A stretch of 64,000 bases of DNA from Bradyrhizobium sp. STM 3843. Lineage in GTDB: Bacteria > Pseudomonadota > Alphaproteobacteria > Rhizobiales > Xanthobacteraceae. Positions 9,004 through 16,580 of this stretch are shown here, piece after piece (the stretch's first letter is position 1; every line of letters starts with the position of its first letter). The stretch is taken from the NCBI RefSeq assembly GCF_000239815.1, contig NZ_CAFK01000073.1, positions 1 through 64,000 of the forward strand, given 5' to 3'. The notes beneath the pieces were generated by a model. That model made no database searches. It was not told the DNA's origin and was given only the letters and a program-made list of their open reading frames with translations. The position numbers were made by a program, and so were the translations under genes.

Positions 9004-9708
9004 CTATTGCGGACTACGGTCGATTTGAGTTTCTTGTGCGCCACCAATTCTAAATCCATTCGTCGCCATAAGTTGCGCTGGCGCAGTCGTCCGGATCCAA
9101 AACTCCGTTTTCAGTGAGCCGTAGCCCAAGCGTCCAATGTAAGACGACAAAATATCAACACTTAGGCGATCCCTCTTACGACGAGCGCTATAAAGGTCGA
9201 CTTCTTCAAATGGAAGCGGGCTACCCCGCTCAAAGAACACCCAACTATTGTCTAGCATCGCATAAACTGTGCGCACAGTCTCACCATCGCGAATTGCGCG
9301 AAATGAACAACCTGGGTACCTGATCTTAGGACGGGATACCGCAAATGTTAGATGCGTTCCGGGGATTTCCCGCGAAATACAGGTAATCATTGAAGAGTAC
9401 CCGTCGGCCACGCTGCTGACAAATAGCGTCTTCCGGCCCTCTACTCCCTCCACCTCACTTAGTAATATCCCGATGTTAACGGCCGGAGCCCGATCTGGCC
9501 CGTCGGGAGAGTTGTAAATGAGCCTTACGTCAAACGGACTGGGCCTATCAAACACGAAACTCTTTCCCCATAGCTCGCCTTGTCTCTTTATCGACGCTCG
9601 TGCCAACTCGAGTTGGCACGGCAAGATCGAAAAGGTGAAGCGTTCGAATAGCTCCAGAATGCTCACCTCAACTTTGTAGTTGTTACTGTGCATGTCGGGT
9701 CGTTGCAT
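9004..9708 (-). CDS. Probable immunity protein for the Rhs-A toxin tip
   Basis: About 234 residues with no family that I recognise. It has no signal peptide or membrane segment, and its start overlaps the 3' end of the Rhs-A gene in another frame, the standard place for an immunity gene. The ATG at 9708 overlaps the Rhs gene by 46 bases. An ATG at 9693 and a GTG at 9666 (GTGA overlap with the Rhs stop) are alternatives. The sequence looks like a mixed alpha/beta cytosolic protein (SVADGYSSMITCISREIPG). Base composition is lower in GC than the gsp genes, as usual for toxin tips and their partners. The immunity role is inferred from position only. Confidence 0.6.
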   Translation of the reverse strand: MQRPDMHSNNYKVEVSILELFERFTFSILPCQLELARASIKRQGELWGKSFVFDRPSPFDVRLIYNSPDGPDRAPAVNIGILLSEVEGVEGRKTLFVSSVADGYSSMITCISREIPGTHLTFAVSRPKIRYPGCSFRAIRDGETVRTVYAMLDNSWVFFERGSPLPFEEVDLYSARRKRDRLSVDILSSYIGRLGYGSLKTEFWIRTTAPAQLMATNGFRIGGAQETQIDRSPQ

Positions 9709-12700
9709 AGAATTCGGCTCTTCTGCTGCTGCAGCCGATCGTCGCTGCGACCCCACTCTTGAGCATTTCGATTTCCATCCGTGTCAGTCCACTGAAGGTC
9801 CGGGCGATTCGTCCCCACTTTATTACCGTTCGCATCAACTTGTGCTTGATTTTTTCGGATATCTGTCGCGCCCTCAGCCTTGAGTTCCTCAACCTTGTCA
9901 TCGATTGCGCCGTCATGATCCGATGCGCCATGAGGTGCTGCGTCTCCACCGTTTGCCGGTGGTGCATTAAAGACCGTCCAAGTCTTCCATAGTCCGTACG
10001 CTGCGGCAACAGCCGACGTTCCGAACAAGAAATCTGATAGAGCAGCCGCTCCAATGATTGGGATCGCTGGAGCAAATGCATTTGCGTTCCTAAAATTGTC
10101 TTCTCTACTCTGTTGTGCCTCCTCCAAAGTCCGCGTCGCTAGATACTGGAAGGAGCTCGTGATCGCGCCGTTCGCGAATTTTCCGCCACCGGCCACGGAC
10201 GCAAGGCCTCCCACCGTAGCGCGGGCAATGGTTCCACCGACCAAATCCTTCGGCAGATAGGGGGAAAATCCAGCGCTGACTGCGGCAGCTGCTGCGCCCG
10301 ATCCGCATGACCCGCCGCTCACAACCGACGAGACGCAACCTACGGCAGCATTCTCGCCGACGTTCAAGGCGAATAACCCGGGTGCGTCCGCAAATGCCGG
10401 CGTTGGACCGATCTTACCGAAAGCAAATGTCGTTGCGGCAGCTATAGCACCTGCCTTTAATATCTGGCCTATATTGCCACCCGACAACCCCGTCGCGATC
10501 ATCGCACCACCCGCGGCGGATGCGACCGCGAGCGACATGCCGGCGAAGCCGATCCCGGGGAGCACCGCGTTGAGCAGGATGGTCGCGCCGATCTGCAGGA
10601 TGGCCCTGGCGATGGCGTTGGTTTGGAAGAAATGGGTGACGGCCTTCACCGCGCTGCCGACCGCCTTGCCGATCGCGTTCCAGAAGCAGCCGAGGAAGCA
10701 GTGGCCGGACGGATCGGTAAAGGTCAGCGGGTCGTTGCCGACATAGGAATAGCGGTTCCAGCCCTGCGTGCTGAACGGGCTTTCCGTGATCGTGTCGGGA
10801 CTGGTGAAGCGCGCCAACAGCGGATCGTAGACGCGGCCGTTGAGGTGCACGAGGCCGGCAACCGACAGCTCCTCCTCGCCGGTGAAGCCGCGATTGGTCT
10901 GGCTGGTGACGCTGCCGCTAACGTCGTCGGTGCCGTTGACGTTGCGCCGCTTGCCCCAGGCGTCATAGGAGAGCCGCTCGACCACCAGGCCATTCTGGTC
11001 GGTGAGGACCGAGATCGAGCCGAGATGATCGGTGTGGAAGTAGCGCGTGGTCAGCGTCTCCGACGCCGTCTGCGTCACCCGCATGCCGACCTTGGCATTG
11101 CCGACGGACAAATAATCGGTCCACTTCTGGGTGACCTGGCCGGGGTTCTGCACCTCCGCCATCACGCCGAAGGCTGCGATATAGAGCGTCGTGCCCTCCG
11201 GAGTCACCTGCTTGAAGCGCTGATGCTCGGTGTCGTCAACGAAGGAGATCGTCCGCGTACCCTGCGTGATGCTCGCGGGCTTGTTGTAGGAGGTGTAGAC
11301 GATGCTCCGGCCGAGGCCAGAGATCTGGTTGCCGTTAGCATCGTAGGTGAAGGTGGCGCTGATGATGCCACCCGAGACGCTCATCACCGCGTGCGGCAGC
11401 GGCTGCCCGGCAGCCGGATAGGTATAGGTGCCGACATCCGACTTCGACAGGATGTTGCCGGTCGCGCTGTAGGCAAACGTCTTGACCAGCGGCGACGGGT
11501 TAAGATTGGTCGTCGACGAGGTCAGCCGGCTCAGCGGATCGTAGACGAAGCTCTCGCTGACGCTGGTGTTGGCGTCGCTGCGCGAGGTCAGATTGCCGAG
11601 CCGGTCATAGCCGAAGCCCAGGTTCTGCACGGCATTGTTGACGCCGGTGGCGACGCTGGTCAGCCGTCCGGTCAGAGGATCGAAGCCTCTGATAGTGACC
11701 AGGCCGTTGCCGGCGGTCTGCTGGGTGATATGGCCTTCGGCATCCATCGCATTCGCCGTCCAGTAGGACTGGGCGGTGGCGTCGTCCTGCAGCTGGTTGG
11801 CAAAACCGAGGCTGTTGTAGCCGTACCGCGCCGTGAAGCCGGAGGGATAGCTGACCTTGGTCAGCCGGCCGTTGGCGTCATAGGTCGCTCCCATCGTGTA
11901 GCTCGCGCCATCGACGGTGGTCGCAACCTGGGAGGGCCGGCCGAGGCTGTCATAACTGAAACTGCGGGCGAAGCCGTTGCCGGAGCCCGCCGTGATGCTG
12001 CTCGAGGCCAGCTTCCCGATGCCGTTCGCTGCGCTGTCATAGACCCAGACCGAGGTCATGTCCGGCTCGACCCGCTGCACCAGACGATTCAGCTTGTCGT
12101 AGGTGAGAGTAACCGTCTGCGCCTTGGCGTCGGTCTGACCGGTCAGAAGCCCGAGCGTGTTGTAGCTGTAGCTCCAGCTTCCGAGATCAGGGTCGGAGCT
12201 TGCGATCTTGCGTCCGCGCAGATCGTAACTCGCCGTGACCACGTTGCCGTCCGGATCGGTGGTCTGCACCATGTTGCCGACCGCGTCATATGAAGCGGTC
12301 AGGGTCTTGCCGAGCGCGTCGGTGACCGACACGATCTGGCTCTGACTGTTCTTGGTCGTCGTGCGCGTCTGGCTCAGCGCATTGGTCTCGACCGTGGTCA
12401 GCCCGTGATAGGCCGCCTGCGACACGCTGCCGTCCGGCTGCGTCGTCGTCACCACCCGGCCCAGAGTGTCATAGGTGAAGGTGGTGTATTGCGGCGTGCC
12501 GCCACTGGCGAAGTACGGCCGGCTTGTCCTGGTCACCCGCCCCAGCGCATCATAGGCCTTGGTGGCCTGGACGAGGCTGCCGTCGAAGCCCTGGGTCTGT
12601 CGTCCGATCTCTCGCTCCAGCGCATCGTAGAACACGGTCGCAATCGGCGCGATCACCGTGGTGCCGTCGGCGGCGTAGGAGGTCTCCTGGACTAGGTAGC

Positions 12701-13217
12701 TTGCCCCGGAGAGGCAGGTTGCTGTGCCTCCATTGACGCCGCTGCAGAACAGGTAGATCCACTTGCTCAGGGTGCCGTCGGGACGAACCTCCAGGATCTT
12801 GCGGCCGAAGCTGTCGTAGCTCCAGGTCGTCGTCAGTCCGTTCGGCCCGGTGTGGCTGGTCGGCTGCCCGAACCGCAGGTCATATTGGACGCTCTCGCTC
12901 TGTCCCAGCGCATTGCTATTGGAGGTCGCGAACTGGCCCCTCGCGTCGTAGCTGCTCGTGCTGGAGCGGCTGGCGATGTCGGCGCCGCTGACCGTGACCG
13001 ACTGCTTGTGGCCGAAGGCATCGTAGACGTAGTCGGTCTGCAGCCGTAGCGCCGGCGTATCCGGCTCGACCACTTCCTGCGTCAGCAGCCCCGAAGCAGG
13101 ATCGTAGGAGAATGACGAGGTTCGCGTGATGCTGCTCGAGGCCCAGCCCGGGCTGGACACCAGCAGCGCGATTGCTGCCACAACGGACGGCACGACAGTT
13201 CTGATCACGGTCTTCAT
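9663..13217 (-). CDS. Rhs/YD-repeat protein A with nuclease-like C-terminal tip
   Basis: A 1184-residue secreted Rhs protein. A Sec signal (VVPSVVAAIALLVSSPGWAS) precedes YD repeats (pattern YDxxGRxxxxxxPDG), and the core ends with the Rhs-associated region GRVYDPLLARFTSPDT and the boundary DPSGH near residue 837. The 350-residue tip is unlike the tip of the second Rhs protein here. It has a Gly/Ala-rich hydrophobic part and then a final 90 residues with NRPDLQWTDTDGNRNAQEW. That Asp...Gln-x-Glu pattern resembles PD-(D/E)xK nuclease toxins; this is inference. The YD core would form the hollow shell that cages the toxin. The upstream SpvB/FG-GAP gene is its likely partner, as TcB is for TcC. 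Confidence 0.9.
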   Translation of the reverse strand: MKTVIRTVVPSVVAAIALLVSSPGWASSSITRTSSFSYDPASGLLTQEVVEPDTPALRLQTDYVYDAFGHKQSVTVSGADIASRSSTSSYDARGQFATSNSNALGQSESVQYDLRFGQPTSHTGPNGLTTTWSYDSFGRKILEVRPDGTLSKWIYLFCSGVNGGTATCLSGASYLVQETSYAADGTTVIAPIATVFYDALEREIGRQTQGFDGSLVQATKAYDALGRVTRTSRPYFASGGTPQYTTFTYDTLGRVVTTTQPDGSVSQAAYHGLTTVETNALSQTRTTTKNSQSQIVSVTDALGKTLTASYDAVGNMVQTTDPDGNVVTASYDLRGRKIASSDPDLGSWSYSYNTLGLLTGQTDAKAQTVTLTYDKLNRLVQRVEPDMTSVWVYDSAANGIGKLASSSITAGSGNGFARSFSYDSLGRPSQVATTVDGASYTMGATYDANGRLTKVSYPSGFTARYGYNSLGFANQLQDDATAQSYWTANAMDAEGHITQQTAGNGLVTIRGFDPLTGRLTSVATGVNNAVQNLGFGYDRLGNLTSRSDANTSVSESFVYDPLSRLTSSTTNLNPSPLVKTFAYSATGNILSKSDVGTYTYPAAGQPLPHAVMSVSGGIISATFTYDANGNQISGLGRSIVYTSYNKPASITQGTRTISFVDDTEHQRFKQVTPEGTTLYIAAFGVMAEVQNPGQVTQKWTDYLSVGNAKVGMRVTQTASETLTTRYFHTDHLGSISVLTDQNGLVVERLSYDAWGKRRNVNGTDDVSGSVTSQTNRGFTGEEELSVAGLVHLNGRVYDPLLARFTSPDTITESPFSTQGWNRYSYVGNDPLTFTDPSGHCFLGCFWNAIGKAVGSAVKAVTHFFQTNAIARAILQIGATILLNAVLPGIGFAGMSLAVASAAGGAMIATGLSGGNIGQILKAGAIAAATTFAFGKIGPTPAFADAPGLFALNVGENAAVGCVSSVVSGGSCGSGAAAAAVSAGFSPYLPKDLVGGTIARATVGGLASVAGGGKFANGAITSSFQYLATRTLEEAQQSREDNFRNANAFAPAIPIIGAAALSDFLFGTSAVAAAYGLWKTWTVFNAPPANGGDAAPHGASDHDGAIDDKVEELKAEGATDIRKNQAQVDANGNKVGTNRPDLQWTDTDGNRNAQEWGRSDDRLQQQKSRILCNDPTCTVTTTKLR

Positions 13218-13325
13218 GGCGCCAAGCCCCCAAGTCGCCGAAAGAAAAAAGTCGTCGAAGAAAACTCGCCGGATACGCTCGATCGCGTCCTGATCGGTTC
13301 AACGCGAGACACAAACCCCTCTCGA

Positions 13326-13345
13326 TCGCGTGGCGTGCCACGCGA
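13326..13345 (-). promoter_or_regulatory. Junction hairpin, module A
   Basis: A perfect inverted repeat, TCGCGTGGCGTGCCACGCGA, lies 23 bases past the SpvB-A stop in the 151-base spacer before Rhs-A. The same position in module C has an 11-bp stem with a different upper stem (GTGTG/CACAC in place of GTGGC/GCCAC), so the pairing is kept while bases change. No T run follows, so a simple intrinsic terminator is unlikely; attenuation or mRNA processing is possible. Confidence 0.6.
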
Positions 13346-13368
13346 CCAACATCCTCACTGCCGCGCCT

Positions 13369-16170
13369 CTATGGTGCGATACTCGTCACGGAAGCTCTGG
13401 TGAGACGGCCGAGATACCAGAGCGAAGGATCGTTGCTGTAGGTATTGACGGTCGTCTTGCTGAAGCCATCCGGCGTCGACACGGTGACCTGCGTCGCATT
13501 GCCGTAGGCATCATACTGGTTAGCCGTCGTCACCGTCGGCAGCGCCGAGCCGTCGAGATCAGTCCCGCTCGACACGTTCTGCGCCAGCGACACCCGATAG
13601 GGCGCGCTTGACGGGCTGATCGTCGTGCTCCCGGCAGCATTGCTGAACTGGTACGTGTTGCTCGACTGCCCCAGCACCTGCGTGCCCAAGGTCCGCGTCG
13701 CGGAAGCCACCATGCCGGTATACGGGAAGTCCTGCCGGAACGTCGTGGTGTCCGAGATCCCCGTCTGCAGATCCTTCACCGTCATCTGACGGAAGCCGAG
13801 CGGACCACGCCCTGTCAAATCAACCTTGGCGCCCGCGTAGCTGTAGCTCGAGGTGTACGTCCCACCTACCCCGTTCGATGCATCCACACGCGAGACAACT
13901 GAGAGAGGCAACTGAAGATCAACGGTCGGAAAGACGGCATTTGCATCCTTCGCATATGCGCTTCCTGGAGCCGAGAGCGATTGATACGTAACTGACGTAT
14001 TCGCGTTGAGCCCATTTGAGATAGAGTTGACCAGGTAGTACGTCTGTCCAATGCCTAGATAGCTGAACTGATTGTTCGCGCCGATAAAGGCGTAATCACT
14101 CAATCCGTCACCGTTAAGGTCACCGGCTACGAGCCCGTAGCCATTCGTTGGCGGCGACCCAAATGCGAACCCATACGGCAGCGGATGAGTGTCCTTTAAC
14201 GAAAACGTACCATCACCGTTGCTCAAGAACACTGATTGGCTTGACGTGCCCAACAACGCGTAATCTGAAAGTCCGTCCCCATTAAAATCGCCCGTTACCA
14301 CCGAATATGAGGCTGTCGGCGGTGTGCCAAACGGCCCTCCGCCCTGAATTGGGTTAGTGTGAAATTCGGCAAAGGTCCCATCACCTTTACTCAGGAACAC
14401 TGTCTGGGTCGAGGCACCGTTGAGGAGGTAGTCCGCAGCGCCATCACCGTTGAAGTCGCCGCTAACCAGCGCGTACTGACTAGTCGGCGGTGTTCCGAAC
14501 GTGCTGCCGCTGGGCAGCGGATTCGTATCAACCCACGAGAATGTTCCATCCCCTTTGCTGAAGTAGACCGTCTGATTGTGGTCACCGATGAATGCATAAT
14601 CGGTCCGTCCGTCAGCGTCGAAATCACCGATTACAAGGGCATAGAGGCTCGTTGGCGGACTGCCATAACCGGCGCCATTCGGCAGTGGATTGGTATCGAC
14701 CTCCGAAAAGGTACCGTCACCTCGACTCAAGAAAACAGTCTGGCTTTGCGCGCCTAGATAGGCGTAATCGGTCTTTCCATCACCGTTGATGTCTCCAACC
14801 ATAAGCGCGTACAGCGCACTCGGCGGCGAACCAAAGCTGCCCCCGCTCGGAATGGGATTGGTATCGACCACGCTGAATGTACCATCGCCTCTGCTTAGGA
14901 ATGCCGTTTGATTGTGATCGCCCAGGAACGCATAGTCAGTCTTTCCGTCCCCATTAATATCGCCAACCATCAAATCATAAAGCGCGTGCGGCGGCGTACC
15001 ATAGCTAGCCCCGCCAGGAATGGGATTTGTATCTACAGACGTAAATGTTCCGTCCCCATTGCTGAGAAACACCGTTTGGTTGTGCGCACCCAGCCAAGAG
15101 TAGTCAGTCTTTCCGTCACCATTGAAGTCGCCTACCAGCAAATCATACATCGCCGTAGGCGGAGTTCCGTAACCGGCTCCGCCTGGGATCGGATTCACCA
15201 CAATGGAATTAAAGCCTCCTGTAGCCGGAACAGTGACGCCAATGATGTGCTCTGGAAGACATGACCCATCTCCGGTGCATAACAAGATTGTGGTGATCAC
15301 ACTAGCCCGAGGCACTCCATTGTCGTAGTAACCGAGATGGTAGTCGCTTATCAACGCATCGCCAACGTATGTCTTGATGTCCGTCAGGCGCACAGTCGTG
15401 CGCATCATCGAACCAGCTTGATAGCGAATTGGCATGTCCGGACGCGCAGCGTACGAGAGGCGGACAGAATTGTATGGGCTCACCCCAGCAGCTGAGTTAC
15501 CGGTGTAGTCAATCCGCGCCGGATAGAATTGTCCATTCGCTTGATCGTTCGTGTAACTGACTGTGAAATAGTTAGATTTTGTGTCGCTGACCTTATTGAT
15601 AGCCCAGGCTCGAGCGGTGCTTTTTCCCTGCGCAAGGATTTGCGAATCTGACGTGCGACCAAACTCCATAATTTGACCGGACTTGGTATGAACTTCAAAC
15701 CAAGCTGGTCCGTTGCCGGCAGAACCGTGCGATATGATTCTGGAAAATGTTTCGATTTCGGTCCGATACTCTGCGCCGTCCGAGCCATATGATCCACTCG
15801 TAGCAACGAGGCGTTGCCCATCCATACAGAAGCGGTCGCTCATATTGTATTTGACACCCCCAAGCGATCCATCTTGTGCCGTCGTTTGAGGACAGCGACC
15901 GATGGCTGGCAATCCGCCTAGGGCCCACCCAACTCCAAGCAGACCATTGCTGGCTTGGCTGCTGTAATCCAGAGATAGCGATGGCAGCACACCAGCCGAC
16001 CCGGGCGGCAACGCGATCGGCAAAGAGTAAGTCGCCGCGCCGGTCTGACTGACCGAGAACTGGCCCGATAGAGACATCGTCCCAGAAATACCTACGGTTG
16101 TGGAGGCCACCCAAAAAAAGCCGCTAGACCGACGACTAGCCGACCGCTCCGCTCCCACGCGAGAAACCAC
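13369..16170 (-). CDS. SpvB/FG-GAP repeat protein A (TcB-like), signal peptide lost by frameshift
   Basis: A SpvB-type N-terminal domain (TYSLPIALPPGSAGVLPSLS, GLLGVGWALGGLPAIGRCPQ) is followed by seven FG-GAP/VCBS repeats with calcium-type DxNGDGxxD motifs and then a TcB-like C-terminal part ending DPSLWYLGRLTRASVTSIAP. Seven repeats fit a seven-bladed propeller. The frame as it stands begins at a GTG at 16170 and lacks a proper signal peptide. The homologous start is the ATG at 16199 (GGGGG six bases upstream), which reads a basic/hydrophobic leader and then shifts frame at a run of seven T. Adding one T restores the paralogues' reading. It is therefore a broken or phase-variable gene, or a sequencing error. 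It is paired with Rhs-A downstream. Confidence 0.85.
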   Translation of the reverse strand: MVSRVGAERSASRRSSGFFWVASTTVGISGTMSLSGQFSVSQTGAATYSLPIALPPGSAGVLPSLSLDYSSQASNGLLGVGWALGGLPAIGRCPQTTAQDGSLGGVKYNMSDRFCMDGQRLVATSGSYGSDGAEYRTEIETFSRIISHGSAGNGPAWFEVHTKSGQIMEFGRTSDSQILAQGKSTARAWAINKVSDTKSNYFTVSYTNDQANGQFYPARIDYTGNSAAGVSPYNSVRLSYAARPDMPIRYQAGSMMRTTVRLTDIKTYVGDALISDYHLGYYDNGVPRASVITTILLCTGDGSCLPEHIIGVTVPATGGFNSIVVNPIPGGAGYGTPPTAMYDLLVGDFNGDGKTDYSWLGAHNQTVFLSNGDGTFTSVDTNPIPGGASYGTPPHALYDLMVGDINGDGKTDYAFLGDHNQTAFLSRGDGTFSVVDTNPIPSGGSFGSPPSALYALMVGDINGDGKTDYAYLGAQSQTVFLSRGDGTFSEVDTNPLPNGAGYGSPPTSLYALVIGDFDADGRTDYAFIGDHNQTVYFSKGDGTFSWVDTNPLPSGSTFGTPPTSQYALVSGDFNGDGAADYLLNGASTQTVFLSKGDGTFAEFHTNPIQGGGPFGTPPTASYSVVTGDFNGDGLSDYALLGTSSQSVFLSNGDGTFSLKDTHPLPYGFAFGSPPTNGYGLVAGDLNGDGLSDYAFIGANNQFSYLGIGQTYYLVNSISNGLNANTSVTYQSLSAPGSAYAKDANAVFPTVDLQLPLSVVSRVDASNGVGGTYTSSYSYAGAKVDLTGRGPLGFRQMTVKDLQTGISDTTTFRQDFPYTGMVASATRTLGTQVLGQSSNTYQFSNAAGSTTISPSSAPYRVSLAQNVSSGTDLDGSALPTVTTANQYDAYGNATQVTVSTPDGFSKTTVNTYSNDPSLWYLGRLTRASVTSIAP
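14060..15140 (-). repeat. Seven tandem FG-GAP coding repeats in SpvB-A
   Basis: Seven copies of a unit of about 168 bases, each encoding GD(F/I/L)NGDGxxDY and then an LSxGDGTF segment. Repeats are more alike within this gene than to those of the two paralogues, which suggests homogenisation by gene conversion or repeat turnover. Confidence 0.85.
16113..16119 (-). other. Homopolymer frameshift in the SpvB-A signal-peptide region
   Basis: Seven consecutive A on the top strand (seven T in the coding strand). Reading from the ATG at 16199 gives MVPVQRKRQPWFLAWERSGR and a hydrophobic run, and then meets a TAG six codons after the tract. One more T would join this leader to FFWVASTTVGISG and match the SpvB-B and SpvB-C leaders. 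It is either a phase-variable tract, a fixed mutation or an assembly error. Confidence 0.75.
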
Positions 16171-16189
16171 GGCTGTCGCTTTCTTTGCA

Positions 16190-16330
16190 CCGGCACCATC
16201 TCATGCCCCCGCATGGATATCCCCGTTGAATTACGGTAGTGGAACATTGCGGCCTAATCGCCCTCAAGCCGTTATTGCTAATTATCAACAACTTTACGTA
16301 GAGACGACAACCAGATGATATGGAGATGGC
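16190..16330 (-). repeat. Diverged copy of the SpvB upstream leader repeat (R3)
   Basis: This segment corresponds to the near-identical leaders at 19450-19590 and 27140-27280: the GGGGGCATG translation signal, a TACGGTA-type segment, the TTATC-AACAAC-type core and a trailing GATGATATGGAGATG. It is clearly more diverged than the other two copies, so this module is probably older or under relaxed selection. Confidence 0.6.
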
Positions 16331-16344
16331 GCGCACAGGCATTC

Positions 16345-16483
16345 TCAATCGAAAGGCCCGAAACAGCATTATAGGCAAACGACGCCGTTCGCCTGATCCT
16401 GCTTGCACCCGCCGTGAGCTCGACACCTGCAGCGCAATTGCGACAGCAACGGACGGCACAGACGTCTTGGTCACGGCTTTTAG
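16345..16483 (-). pseudogene. Decayed 5' remnant of a third Rhs gene (module B)
   Basis: Between SpvB-B and the SpvB-A leader lies a piece that aligns with the first 45-50 codons of the two intact Rhs genes. KAVTKTSVPSVAVAIALQVS matches the signal peptides MKTVIRTVVPSVVAAIALLV and MKTVTRIVIPSVMAAIALLV. After a frameshift, RIRRTASFAYNAVSGL matches SITRTSSFSYDPASGL. The start codon has changed from ATG to CTA, but the GGGGG ribosome binding site remains. The rest of the Rhs gene and its immunity gene are gone. So the locus once had three complete SpvB-Rhs modules, and one lost its Rhs effector by deletion. Confidence 0.8.
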
Positions 16484-16532
16484 GACGCCCCCAAAGTTGC
16501 CGAGATCGCTCGACAAAATCCTGAGCCCCCCC

Positions 16533-16560
16533 GATCGCGTGTGACCAGGCACACGGCATC
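16533..16560 (-). promoter_or_regulatory. Junction hairpin, module B (degenerate)
   Basis: The equivalent of the hairpins at 13326 and 24257: a six-bp stem around the loop ACCAGG, then two mismatches where CG has become GC, then three more pairs. The stem is imperfect only in the module whose Rhs gene is lost, as expected if the element serves Rhs expression. Confidence 0.5.
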
Positions 16561-16580
16561 GATATCGTCATCTCGTGCTG

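Noticed and set aside
8871..9053. A 60-codon frame on the plus strand in the gsp leader
   Set aside because: No ribosome binding site or family, and it runs 50 bases into the convergent immunity-type gene.
10623..12293. A 556-codon open frame on the plus strand opposite Rhs-A
   Set aside because: Antisense shadow of YD-repeat coding; rich in Arg and Ala with no family pattern, while the minus strand is a clear Rhs gene.
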